A stretch of DNA of 64,000 nucleotides from contig JAGYVD010000003.1 of the NCBI GenBank assembly GCA_021209875.1, positions 4,030,001 to 4,094,000 on the forward strand, read 5' to 3'. Each line of letters begins with the position of its first letter. Within the stretch, counting starts at the first letter, position 1. Source of the DNA: Rosellinia necatrix. Lineage: Eukaryota; Ascomycota; Sordariomycetes; Xylariales; Xylariaceae. Position numbers and translations under genes: made by a program. Positions 1-10,862 of this stretch are shown here, in pieces. The notes below the pieces were generated by a model, which saw only the letters and a program-made list of their open reading frames with translations, had not been told where the DNA came from and did not search any database.

Positions 1-1643
1 TGCTGCTAACTGCAATTAGCGCACTGATCCCTTACGTTATGGGCGTCTTTTAGAACCATGTTTGCAAAAATTTATAATTCGTCAAGATTGATTTGGTCTC
101 GGCCGCCATACAACTTCGGTAGCCTATAAATAGGAGCCACACGATATTAGGATCCCCCGGAGCGGCTAGAAATTTTGCAGTCGTTCACTTTCCCCTTACC
201 CGTACACATACCCCCGGTTGGCTGTGTCCCAGCCACTATTTTCGACTGAAATCCCCCCGCTGTGATGAGGCAGCATTTGTATACACTCCCATAACATCAA
301 GAAGGCTCGCTTGGGTGAGTGGGATGGGTCACATTAAAAATAATGATCATTCGTTAAAACCTATACGACTGTCTCATCTTTTGTTTTCGGTGATGTGGCG
401 AACGTGAAATTGGCGCAGCATATTTCTGATCCCAGCCTGGGTTTGCTTGGCCTCGTTGAGCACGAAGACGACATTCTTGAATCCTTGAGAGCATCGCCCA
501 TTTCGTTTTTTTTTTTTCTTCCCCGGAGGGGTTCTTGAGTGCCCGCTGACTGCATTAGATGCGGTGGATTACTCGCATGCACAGTAGTTAATACCATGTA
601 CTATGGAGCCGGTCTTAGATGCGGTGGTATACATACAACGACCGGATTGGGGTGGGTAATGGGACTACCGGCGATACCCCATATGCCTGCGTTGGGGTTT
701 CTAAGATTCTTCTGCGCGCGCTTTGCCGCACTGAGTTGTCGTGTGGGGTCACGGACTAGCCACGTTTCCAGCTTCAATTTCCCGAGCATGTGTAGATACT
801 TTATTGGTCTTAGGCCCACACCACCCGAATGGCGTCTCCTCCCCCCGTTATGGGTCTCTCCCTACGGGCCTATGGGGATGGGGGTGAACAACGATGGGAA
901 CCGCACTACTGTAAATTGGAGGATGAACCAATCGAGTACTCACTAGTACCTGGACTAAACTCTCCCAAGGTCCCCACAACACATTCGGAGCCTATACTGC
1001 CTATGTAAGGTCCTCAGGGCTAGGCTGGGGATTGGAAAATTCATATCGTCATGTTTCTCGTTGACCGCAGTTTTCGGTCGCTCGCCGGTATATAGATTAG
1101 ACGGGCGCGACAGTGTCACGTTACTTGAATGGTGGGAGTGCCAACATGGCTCGCCTAGCGGCTACGATCTGGCGGAAAATTCAAGCGAGGGTTTGAAGGG
1201 GGGCTCAATGGAACGTTGAAGCTTGTCACTCACTTCACCCAAGACGCGAGTTTGAATTATCCCCGAATACTGTTGAGGGAACTCCAGGATAGCGTCATGT
1301 TGGGGGCGATTAGTAGCGCTATTTCCTTGTTTTCACTTTTTCCCTTTGTCTCTTTTTCGTTCACTATAAACGTCCGATTCGGCTCATGTTATTGCACATA
1401 GAGACAATGGTTTGTTGCGTATATTTCGGAGAAAGGCATATATAGCTAAGCGTTGCCCCTTGCAGTAGGTAAGCCCCACGATCCTGGCGTTTAAATACCA
1501 GCTGCTAGTGTGCGGTCGATGTGAAGCCTCGCTCAACAGTTCTGTGCTAGCTGATGCGACAGTAAACGTAGCCCGTCACATATGGACCTTTATGAGTGAG
1601 CCCCTAGCGGACTCATGCCTTATGTCACTCACTATCCGCCATT
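1..1643. other. Spacer without a supported gene
   Basis: Open frames here are short, unrelated in composition to the neighbours, and lack recognisable motifs or splice-joined continuations. The stretch ends at the 3' exon of the metallopeptidase-like gene. A T-run near 507-519 is the only simple repeat. I see nothing else. Confidence 0.5.
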
Positions 1644-2700
1644 TTACTGCCAACCACGGTTGCGGGACAGCCCATTCCACCAGTTGCGCAACATCCAGCC
1701 GTCAAAATCAGTAATGGAGGTGGCAGACCCAGCATTCATGATGAAACTCGTCTGTCCGGTGGGTAACCAGTCTAGAAAAGAGATGTGTTAGTCACCCAAT
1801 TCCACGAGAAGCGCCGTGTAGGTTCCGGGCGTCGCGCGTTAACATACCATAGACTAATACGCTCGTTAGCAAGGTGCGTTTTTTTTTTTTAACGTTGGTT
1901 CGCAGTAGTTCGGCACTGGGGTACTTACAATCATCAAGACCAAAAGTATGGCCCATCTCATGAAGCAGAATGTGGATGTTTGATGTACTGAGCGCGCCCA
2001 TGAAGTATTCTCTTCCGATTCTCTGTCCCCAGTCGCCGCCAGCACCCCCGCTGAAGCCATCAGTGAGCCAGAGGGAGTGGTCATAGTGTGCGGCCGAGCC
2101 ACCGGAGCACGAATTGTAATTGTTGTCCTGGTGGAAGAAGCGGCCGCAGGCCTCGGCGCACTGCGGCGCGCCCTCCGAATCCGTGTCCGTGTACACGGTG
2201 ATGCCGGAGGTCGAGCCCTGCAGCAGGCTCCGGTCCCGAACGGCCCAGCCCACGACGTTGACGGCGATGTTGGAATAGGGGAAGCCGTCGTAGCCGTACA
2301 GCCAGGAGAACCACTTCTGGTACTGGGCGGCGTACACGGAGGCGATCTGGGTGCGCTGGGCCTCCGTGACCGGCGTGCTCGACTCCCATCGCACGCAGAC
2401 GTTGATCTTGCCGCCCGTCGCGTGGATCTGGTCCCACCCGTAGTTCGTGAACCCCCAGAAGTTCGAGTACGTGGACATGCAATGGTCCCAGACTTCCTTG
2501 AGAGCTGTGGCGAGGTTCGAAGGTGGGCTCCAGCCGGTCTGGCGCTTGGACGGCGCGCTCCAGAGCCGAGAGTGGGATACAGGGGCCGGGATATCGGCGA
2601 CGGCGGACCACACGCTGCTGTCTGTGTCGTTCGACCCGGAGAAATCGTGCGCGGTTGCCGACGCGGCGAGCGCGAGCGTAAGAGGGGCGACGTATCTCAT
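1644..2700 (-). CDS. Secreted zinc metallopeptidase-like protein (HExxHxxGxxD)
   Basis: Two exons join in phase: 2700-1929 and 1771-1644, with an intron 1928-1772 (GTAAGT...CTAG, 157 nt, containing an A-run on the coding strand). The product is 299 aa. I start at the Met at 2700 because it opens a clear signal peptide (about residues 1-18, MRYVAPLTLALAASATA); an in-frame Met 16 codons upstream lacks one. A dibasic KR at residues 52-53 could be a Kex2 propeptide site. The motif HEMGHTFGLDD at 247-257 matches the HExxHxxGxxH/D zinc site of metzincin-like peptidases, with Asp as third ligand. The second exon supplies a Trp-rich tail (DWLPTG-like start, SFIMNAGSA, WMLRNWW). From family knowledge, similar fungal proteins are secreted and some are labelled cellulose-binding. 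The exact peptidase family and substrate are not determined. The body is GC-rich and the second exon less so. Confidence 0.82.
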
Positions 2701-4578
2701 CTTAGACAAGTAGACCCTGACGGCGAAAATACCTATGAGACTGGACACAATATCACACGAGGACGGCAGGTACTATCCCCGTCGAGTGTGAGCCCATCAG
2801 TCGCCATCTTGAGGGGGTTGAATATTTATGTGCAAGTGATCGCCCTATAAGACTGCCATTTCTGAGGCCTCGAACACACAGGGCATGATCATGCCATTGG
2901 AGGACTCAACGTCGTTGCCAAGACCAGGAGGGATTTGGAACTCGATTTCTCCGTTTGTCTCGAGGGCCGTGAACGGGGTTTTAATCCCAGTTGCCTTGGT
3001 CTGTTCGGTTGAGGGTTCTCCGACAGCCTGGGATGGAAACCATCGTCCTGTCTTGGCACCCCGTTTGAGGATCCGTTTACACATATAATCCGGCCCTTGA
3101 CCCTTCATCTCTCACATCGTTCGATGGAAGAACTGGCTCTACGTATTTACAACGAGGCCGCTCAGGCCACACGCGCCGGCCCCGGCGGATACACCAGTCA
3201 CGGAAGCCGGTGAAATTCGTGGCGCGTAAAGGAGACGCGAGAACGGTAGGTCTGCCTTATGACGCCAGTTAATCCGTTGGAGGGTTTTGATATCGCCGTG
3301 CCGGTCGAGCCGAGTGTGCTTAACTCTGGGTACGATTGTGAGTATAATAACGAGGCCACGTATGGGGGATTGCTCTGTTTGGGTAACGCACAAGCTGAAG
3401 TACACACACGGCCAAAATTGCATTTGGAACTTGGAACCTCGAGTTCAAGCAGTAAGTTCACTCAGTTCGAGGGTATATCATGATGTATGTATTCGGCACG
3501 TTACTTACATTACCTGCTTGCTTACCTACCCGAGGGTCTCTATTTTATGATAGGCTGGAACTAAAGTATCAATACGAACGTAGTATCCTTTTTTCTAGCA
3601 CCTTGTTTGCATGGGCACTACTCTTGAAATCTATAGCCCACTTTTGGCGATGATAACTTCTCATGTCATACACTACATACATGGCTGCTTGTTATAGTAA
3701 TGCAGTTCGGGCGGTGTTTCTATTTCTAGTTAGACGTTGCTAACATTTTTTAACCTAACGTTATTGTGGATGTTCGAGACCATATCTCCCGAAGAGGTTA
3801 GAACTCGAGTATTTCCCCGAAATTTGTGCTACCTACCTAGGTAGGTACCTTCTAAGTAGTTACGTATCGTAGCCATCTTTGTTAGGTTAGACAGGTACTA
3901 CGGTAAACACCTATCAGCTCCGTTCCCGAGGGAAAATTTTTAAATGGCCCGAGCTTCAGAATAGCTAGACAAATGGGAGGATAAAATAAAATTTGGAGTT
4001 CTTTCTCTCCTGTACTTTTCATTCTAACTTTTGTCATTCCACTCCGTTCTTTCCACCCTCCTCACAGGAGCACCAGGAGAATTACCCGGGCGGGTCTTTG
4101 TGCTGTCCTCGGCCGTGCAAGCTAAAATCCAACACGCTGGAACATGCCTTGAATTAGTTATTGTCTAGATGGTCTGCCTGGCAATGCTAGCGTATGACTA
4201 CCTTGGGACCTGCCCTGATGATCTGTGAGGGGTGCTTAGAGTCGGCAATGGCCGGCTCGCCTGGTCCAACAGCCGGCCAGAGTCCCCCGGCCTGCAGCCC
4301 CATCCAAGCTTCTTGACATGGGGAAAGCTGGGGCATTCCCGGGGAACTGCATTCCTCTCCAATCTTCCCACCTCTGATCAAGGCAAATTTCCAAAAGGCG
4401 GCCTATCCTTCTGAACGAGCCGGTTTTGCGTTGCTTCTATCATAGGTCGCAAAGTGTGCATTAAGTGTGCATTGAAGCACGCGTGTTTTGTCAAGCTGTT
4501 GAGCCGAGAGCAGCAGTGTCGTTTGAGCTACGACGTGTGTTATTCTACAGCCCCCTACTCCTCCCCCCGTCCACCAAT
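2701..4578. other. Spacer with divergent promoters
   Basis: This lies between the metallopeptidase start (minus) and the 3-hydroxyisobutyrate dehydrogenase start (plus), so it should hold both promoters. A perfect CCTAGG-centred palindrome lies at 3831-3850. An 87-codon frame on the minus strand at 2845-3108 has no recognisable motif and was not called. Confidence 0.5.
3831..3850. repeat. Dispersed palindromic TACCTAGGTA-type motif
   Basis: This is a clean copy of a motif recurring in many spacers of the window: ACCTACCTAGGTAGGTACC, a near-perfect inverted repeat centred on CCTAGG. Other copies or partial copies lie near 8868, 17845, 17899, 18070, 18300, 21403, 23340, 23550, 49925, 50820, 50930, 51011, 53930, 54040, 54650, 55020, 56150 and 61395. 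I saw none in the exons called here. Confidence 0.7.
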
Positions 4579-5852
4579 ATGAGAGCTCACCGGCTCTTGT
4601 CGAGTACGCTTCGTACTCAACGACGAGCCTTCTCGGTTTCTCCAAGGCGGCTAGATACCTATGGCTTCATAGGCCTTGGCCAAATGGTATGTCCTTGCTT
4701 CATCATGCCGATGCCCTGCTCTTCACTAACTAACCTTCTTTAGGGCTACCAAATGGCCAAGAATCTCCAGTCAAAGCTATCCCCTTCCGACTCTATACGG
4801 GTATTTGACATCAATAAAGATGCGATGCAGCAGTTAGCTGATGACGTGCGGGGATCACAAGTGGGCGGCGCTGCCATCGAGATGGCGGAGGATCTTGCTG
4901 GCACGGCAAAAGATGCTGTCAGTTCACCCTCTCTCTACTCCTACCTTCCTTCGTTTTCACCGTCCATTTTTCTATGATGAGCATGTTCTATCTATGATCT
5001 AAGTTGGGACCGGCTTGCCGGCCTTATCGTGATTATTTTCTATACATAAAGCCAATCCTCTGAAGAAATAAGGGTTTATTGTTACTTGTATCGGACTATT
5101 TGAAGAGTTCATAGGCTGACTTGATATCCAAGGACACGATAATAACAGTATTGCCCCAGCCGGCCCACGTCATGGGTGTCTACGAAGCAATATTAAAGTC
5201 CGACCTCTCACCAAAATCGAAATTATTTATTGACTCTTCCACCATTGACCCAACAACGTCACGCAAAATCGCCGCATGGGTCGCAGAGGCAAACCAGGGC
5301 CAGTTCGTCGATGCCCCTATGTCAGGCGGCGTGGTAGGCGCCACGGCCGGCACTTTGACTTTTATGCTGGGCTCCCCAGAGGAATTGGTACCCAAGATAG
5401 AACCAATTCTGTTACGGATGGGTAAGAAGGTACTGCACTGCGGCGCACAAGGAACGGGCCTCAGCGCCAAGCTTGCGAATAACTACTTGCTAGCGATCAA
5501 TAACATCGCAACGGCCGAGGCGATGAATCTCGGCATCCGATGGGGCCTCGAACCTAAAACACTCGCAAACGTCATAAACGTCAGCACGGGGCGTTGTTGG
5601 CCTTCAGAAGTCAACAATCCCGTCAAGGGTGTCGTCGAGACGGCGCCTGCGGGTCGTGACTACGCCGGCGGGTTCGGCATCAGCCTCATGAAGAAAGACC
5701 TGAACCTCGCCCTCATGGCCGCTGAAGAGGTAGATGCGAAGGTAGAGCTGGGCACTCAAGCACGCCATGTCTATGATATGACCGAACAACTTGAGAACTG
5801 TCAAGGCAGGGATTTCTCGGTTGTTTATCGGTTCCTTGGTGGGAAGGAGTAG
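4579..5852 (+). CDS. 3-hydroxyisobutyrate dehydrogenase, mitochondrial
   Basis: Exons are 4579-4686, 4744-4917 and 5115-5852, all phase 0, giving 339 aa, the usual length. Introns are 57 nt (GTATGT...TTTAG) and 197 nt (GTCAGT...ATAG). The enzyme oxidises 3-hydroxyisobutyrate to methylmalonate semialdehyde with NAD+ in valine breakdown, in the mitochondrial matrix. The N-terminus is Arg/Ser-rich without acidic residues (MRAHRLLSSTLRTQRRAFSV), as expected for a mitochondrial presequence. The Rossmann motif GFIGLGQMG is split by the first intron (residues 29-37). The substrate-binding DAPMSGG is at about 160-166, and the catalytic Lys falls in GTGLSAKLANN at about residue 213. The C-terminal part (YAGGFGISLMKKDLNLAL) matches the family. 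The gene is convergent with AP-3 beta, 356 nt away. The start is chosen for the presequence. Identity is secure. Confidence 0.95.
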
Positions 5853-6208
5853 ATGGATGCCAAGAGATGCTCATTAGAAAATACAAATTACTGTCTATAT
5901 GTATTATTTTTGGGCTAGTTTGGAGGTACTTGTGATAATGATGGTCTATTCGACTATGCTGGCTGGCTGTGACCCAACAAGCAGTCTGCATGAACTCCTA
6001 CTAACCCCGCGCAATGACGAAATGTGCGCGGTATGCATATTCTTCATATACTTTCGGTCTCTCTATTAATGTCTCTACTAACCCTAACAATACCGGCCCG
6101 GCCATGCACTGGACTGCCGCGTTTTATGTTTAATAGGCAAAACGAGGTCTCTAGGTAATATAGGAATATGATAGCCTATTATGAGTAGCCTTAGGGTAGG
6201 TAGGTTAT
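5853..6208. other. Convergent 3' spacer
   Basis: AT-rich spacer between the stops of the dehydrogenase (plus) and AP-3 beta (minus). It presumably holds both 3' UTRs and poly(A) signals. No gene seen. Confidence 0.6.
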
Positions 6209-8743
6209 TCAAGAGCCAAGGAATCCTTCGAGTTCGGCTTTCTCGTCATCTTCCTCATGCTCTGTATCTTCGTCATCGTCGCCTTCTTCACTGTCGTCCT
6301 CGTCTTCGTCCTCCTCGTTATCCTCGTCATCGTCCCCCTCCTCCTCTTCCTCAGATTCATCGTCTTCGGACTCCTCCTCGTCCTCTTCGTCCTCGGCAAG
6401 GAATTCATCTAATGTCATAGTTCCAACGCCGGCAGCAACACCAGCGCCTACGAGTTCATTACTCTTCCCCCTAATTCCGGCATCCCCAAGAGTCTCGGCC
6501 GCAGGTATAACTCTGCGCCCTGCTGCAGTATATTCCGTTCCTGTAGTATCCTGCGCTCGTAGCTTTGGATCCGGCTCGTGGCCTTCCTGGACCCAGTCAG
6601 GCAGGGGCTCATAACCACGGAGGGCATGGGCAGCGCCGCTACTGGCGATAACAAGAGCAGACGAGCCCAACAAGAACCCTTTGCGTGTTTCAGACGGGCT
6701 AGGCGCTTGAGGTGCAGGCTTTGGAGCTAGTAGCATGAGACTAGCGAGTTGGGGGACAGCAAGAAGGGACTTGTAGAGCCGTGTGCGATCGCGTAGGTCG
6801 TATGAGGTGTCGTAGCGGACCAACAATAATACGTAATCCCAGAGCCTTGCTACCGGGTGGTCTATCGAAGGGGCAAAGCCTAGTTGGGCGGGGTTTTCGT
6901 TGTCGTCTCCAGGATTAGATCCCGACTGCGTCTGCTTTTCTACTTTCCGGTTGATGTGGTGAAGATATACCTTCGCGGCCAGCAAGACAATCTGTCGCTT
7001 GGCGACTTCTGACTCATTGGTGAAATCCTTTAGTAGTATCCGTAAGACATCCGCTGCGATATTGTCCTCGCCATTCAAACCGGAAAAATCACCAACAAGC
7101 CAGATTATAGTTGCGCGGGCTTGCGGGTCTGTGGCGGAGTCTAAATTCTTCGCTAACCTCACCACCGTGCCCGTGTGTGCCTGGGGATCTAATTGGATAA
7201 GGTGGCGGATGACAGTCAGCGACTCCGCAGCAAGGACACCATCGAGACTTGTTATCTGCCCCAAGAGTAACCGCATGCAACGAGGCGCCGTGGCCGGATC
7301 GCCCTGCGCGCAACGGCCAATGGCGCGAACAGCTTCGCGGACCAATGCCTTATTAGTGCCCCGGGAAAAATGCTCTAGCTCATTGAGAATCAGGCTCTTC
7401 GTATGCGGTGGACTATGGGGGAAGATCAAGGTCAGAACCTCGAGTTTGAGCTCCCATACGGGAGCCGTGTCAGTAGCACGAACGAGAAAGTGAGACGCAT
7501 GCTTGACAAAAGCGGCAGCGTGCGCTAAACACACGGATACGATATTGTAAAGCGCGATTTGTTGGATATCCTGAGCTCCTCGTAGTAGGGCAACAAGGGG
7601 ACCGACGGCCGCCTTTGTATAGTCTGGCGTACCGAGAACCGCATAGCATCGAGCCACGGCAATCACAACCCCAGAGTTCCGACTCTGTAATAAAGGCTTG
7701 ATCCCATTGAGAAGAAGGATAAGGTCGGGATCGAGAACGATCATCTGCTCACCCTTAGTCCCTGCCGTAGCCTGTGTCCCGCCTTCACCGTAGAAGTCTT
7801 GAAGGTCGCCCGTTGTATCCAGAGGCTTGGCGGTTCTCGTCCGCCGTGGGAAACACCTTCGCGCGTACAGTGTCATCATTCTCAACATTGCTAATTGACT
7901 CCATTCGTCCATGTCGACAATCTTCTTAACGAGGCCCCTATAGTGCTTGTGGATCAGATCTATACGTTCGGGGCATATTTCCATGAAGGCGCTGACGGCG
8001 GCACCGGCGACGAAGTACTGCTTGTCGCCGAGAAGCGCCACCAGATAGTCCAATAACTGCGGGAGGGTGGTGGGCTCGAGACGGTAGCATTTCGGGATAG
8101 CGAGGGCGGCGGCCTTGCGCACGTGCGGTGACATGTCGCCGACGCCTTTCTTTATCGCCAAGGACACGATCTGGCTAATCACAGGAACTCGGATACCGGA
8201 CATGGTACGTAAAGCCAGAGCGCGCACCTGAGGGTTCGTGTCCGAGAGGGATTTTTGTATTGTATTGATAGACAGCAGAGCTAGGTCGGGTTCCTGCTCG
8301 GCATGGTGGATTAGGTATATATAAACAAGCTTCTTGATTTCTATGTTCGGCGAGGCGACATTCTTGACGACAGAAGAGAAAAAGGGGAGGGTTCGCTGCT
8401 GGCGGTACATCATCTAGACGGGCAGTCTCGTGTTAGCCATGGCGCCGGGGAGGAGCATTGCGGAAGAGGCCGACTACGGCCGAGCATACCGCGATGACAC
8501 GCCGCAGCCCGTCCAGGATCTCACGGTCATTCCGGCTGTCGAGGAGCTTCTTGAGCTGGACGGTGGGCAGAGAGCGTGTAGTAGTGATGCGGGTGCTCCG
8601 GGCGGCTTGGGCGGCATCGAGGGTGAGCTCCCGAGCTGGGAGTGGCAGGTCAGCGGGATAGATGCCGGTGTGGTGCTGGTGTTGGTGTCTCTGCTGCGCT
8701 TACCGCTCTCGAGCAGGTCGGATATTCTAGATATTGATTCCAT
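6209..8743 (-). CDS. APL6: AP-3 adaptor complex subunit beta (beta-adaptin)
   Basis: Three exons: 8743-8704, 8635-8490 and 8413-6209, with introns of 68 and 76 nt (GTAAGC...CCAG; GTATGC...CTAG). The product is 796 aa. It is the large beta chain of the AP-3 coat, which sorts cargo such as alkaline phosphatase from Golgi/endosome to the vacuole. The N-terminus MESISRISDLLES, then ARELTLDAAQAA, the adaptin-type LKKLLDSRNDREILDGLRRVIA and the sequence KKLVYIYLIHHAEQEPDLAL are typical of AP-3 beta. The HEAT-repeat trunk follows to about residue 600. The last 60 or so residues are almost entirely Asp/Glu, ending ELEGFLGS; acidic hinges are usual in AP-3 beta. The two small 5' exons were found by splice joining and restore the adaptin N-terminus. 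Confidence 0.93.
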
Positions 8744-9043
8744 GGCTGCTGGACGTACACGCGCCGCAGCCAGCGTGCGGAGCTGCTGTCTTGGTCGGGC
8801 AAGGCTGTAGGCGCTACTGAGTGCACATGGGCTTGCGAGAAGTGACGTCGGCTTTCTTGAATAAGTACTTACCTAGGTAACCTGGGGGGGTTTAAGAGGT
8901 AGGTAGGGTAGGTGTAAGGAACGACCCCACTTATAGGATAAGTGGGTCTATCCAAAGACACCTAAGGTAGGACTAAGTCCGCCATTTTTCTTGGTGGCCA
9001 CCTAGTCGAGCAACCTTCTCGAAAGCGTGGCGGTGTCTTGGTC
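8744..9043. other. AP-3 beta upstream spacer
   Basis: About 300 nt holding the AP-3 beta promoter and the 3' end of the next gene. It has a G-run at 8884-8890 and partial copies of the TACCTAGG motif. No gene seen. Confidence 0.5.
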
Positions 9044-9198
9044 TCACTCCTCTTGCTCCAAGATGCCGGCTTCCTCTTCTGGACCAGATAACCATTGTTT
9101 AATAAGCATGAAATCTCGGTTTATCTCTAGAGTACCTCCGCGACTATCTTCGTCTTCGTCTTCGTCTTCATCGGAGTCGAGCACGTCGAACCACTCAC

Positions 9199-10022
9199 TC
9201 ATGGTGCCACAGATCCGTCGAAGCGCAACCAGCCAAAAATACTCCGGGTGGCATTTTCCGGACCGACCCCTTTCTCTTTATTTAGACCATCATAGACAAC
9301 AGAAATTCGTCGTTTGTCAACAAGGGATTTTGTCGATGCGCGACATGGACATGGACAGTACTCAGTCACGAGACCAGGCGATTGGAATCGCGAAATGCCA
9401 TCAGTGCAGTCCCATGAGAAACCTCTGTACTGAAGCCAATGATTCCCACATTCCGCGTGAATCCGGACTTCCAAGTCTACATCCCCTACAGGTGTTACTC
9501 CAAACGGTCTCCACTGGCAGATAGGAATCCTGGCATATTGGTCGGAATGAGAGAGGAAGAGGAGCCAACACTCATCTGCACGTAAGATGCATCCGTTTGT
9601 CACAAGAGGGCTAGACACGGGTTGCTGGAGGAATGACTGTACTGTGCCCGACCACACGGCGGAGTGAAGGTCCGCTGGTATCTGCCCGTGTCGAACATCT
9701 TTCAAAAGGGTGTCTTGCAATCGTAAAATAGTGGCACCAACCCACAGGAATGCGACGGATGGCTCGCGCTCCATGCGTATGCGTCCAAGAATATGCGGCT
9801 TGCCATGTGCCATAGCATCCATCGCTGCTGTTGCTCCTTGCAGCCATGGGGCTCGTAAGTCTCGCGGAACGCCTCGGGCTTCGGTCGTACGGGGTTCGGC
9901 CGTACCAAATCGTCCATAATTAAATTGACCTCGTTAAATAACAGGTCGGTTATGGCAATCAGGGAAGGAAAAGAAAAGAGAGTTTGTCATGATGTGACGC
10001 TGGTGTAGTACCTACCCAGCAT
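9199..10022 (-). CDS. Hypothetical protein, possible C-terminal frame break
   Basis: I do not recognise the family. The best model has a 7-nt first coding exon (10022-10016, ATGCTGG), an intron 10015-9930 (GTAGGT...CGAG) and an exon 9929-9199, giving 245 aa. It begins MLGQFNYGRFG and continues through DLRAPWLQGATAAMDAMAHG, with ENATRSIFGWLRFDG near the end. Trp-rich blocks and even composition suggest a globular protein. Just past the stop, a different frame (9202-9044) encodes MSEWFDVLDSDEDEDEDED and a further 33 residues, which looks like the natural acidic C-terminus. It could be reached by a small indel. It could also be reached by an intron 9361-9276 (weak GTACTG...AAAG), which gives a 268-aa product ending at 9044. 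A competing upstream frame starting at 9917 overlaps the 5' part and was not preferred. Confidence 0.55.
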
Positions 10023-10209
10023 GGGATAAATAGCGACCAGTGAGGGGGAAATTCAAGGGAATCACACATCTATATAGATACCCGGGCTGTTTGCAAGGTA
10101 GATAGATTTTTTTTTTCTCCTATAGTTCTTGCCTCTGGAACGCACATCAGCTCGTACGTGGTTTGCCCCTCATATGCGAAAAACCGACATAGCAGCTAAC
10201 ACGCTAATA

Positions 10210-10386
10210 ATGAGCACAACCTACTTCACTTGCGAAGTTCAGGGCTGCCGGAAGAAGTTCAAAGTCTGCCAAACCGGCAGTCATGACAACGTGGATTCCG
10301 GCGCCTATGTTCTCTGCAAGGCCTGTCCTGATCATCCGTATCCATGCTCGGCTTTCGACACACATAACATAACTCGATTGTCTTAA
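10210..10386 (+). CDS. Small Cys-rich hypothetical protein (58 aa)
   Basis: A 58-codon ORF starts at the Met at 10210; an in-frame Met lies 27 codons upstream at 10129. It contains six Cys in the pattern C-x4-C-x6-C, then C-x2-C-x6-C (residues 8-48), plus His residues near the second group. This could be a small zinc ribbon or zinc-knuckle-like fold. No signal peptide or membrane segment is visible. It sits in the gap between the divergent hypothetical gene and the CCA-adding enzyme gene. No splice continuation is obvious. It could be a real small protein or a chance ORF. Confidence 0.4.
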   Translation: MSTTYFTCEVQGCRKKFKVCQTGSHDNVDSGAYVLCKACPDHPYPCSAFDTHNITRLS

Positions 10387-10862
10387 GGTGTTGCTAGGAG
10401 GTCGGTTGTAAGCAACGGAAACCGTTTATTCATTGAGCTGGGTAGTCTCCGTTTCATACGGTCTGTCGGGCAGCTCGCCTTAGGCCAGGTCGGGCTGGAA
10501 AAAAAAAAAAACGGCGTGGCTCAGCTTAGCATCCCTATCACTGATCCTCAGCTGTTGACATCCGGCAATACTATGCCAAGGTTGGACATTACATTACCTA
10601 CCTGCTCTACGAGACGAATATGCCATGACAACAAATTGCAAATTGGTTGCCATCACCAAACTGCGCTGCTTGTGCGAATCCAAAGCCGCCAATAACTACA
10701 ACCTATACCCCATTCCCCGCCTACCTACAGCACATTGACCTTAGTAAGTCTATAAAGCTACCGATCGATAGTGGCTTCATATCCCCGGCAAAGATCGTCA
10801 TTCCCGATACTGAATTCACCTCGACCAACCCTTCTGTAGGTAGATCCACGGAAGACTTGTGT
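10387..10862. other. Leader/promoter region of the CCA-adding enzyme gene
   Basis: Contains an A-run at 10500-10512 and no coding signal of its own. The downstream frame is open from 10647, but the residues before 10863 look non-conserved, so this is treated as 5' leader. Confidence 0.5.

Noticed and set aside
539..946. 135-codon ORF on the plus strand
   Set aside because: No domain, signal peptide or splice continuation; the opposite strand is also open, as expected by chance.
2077..2850. 257-codon plus-strand ORF
   Set aside because: Antisense shadow of the GC-rich metallopeptidase exon; Arg/Val/Gly-rich composition is an artefact.
2845..3108. 87-codon minus-strand ORF upstream of the metallopeptidase
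   Set aside because: Reads fairly smoothly but has no recognisable motif and would overlap the promoter region; insufficient support.
9702..9917. Start of the hypothetical gene at the Met at 9917 (MDDLVRPNPVRPKPEAF)
   Set aside because: This frame overlaps a better continuous reading in another frame, which joins to a spliced start at 10022; no GT-AG intron reconciles it.
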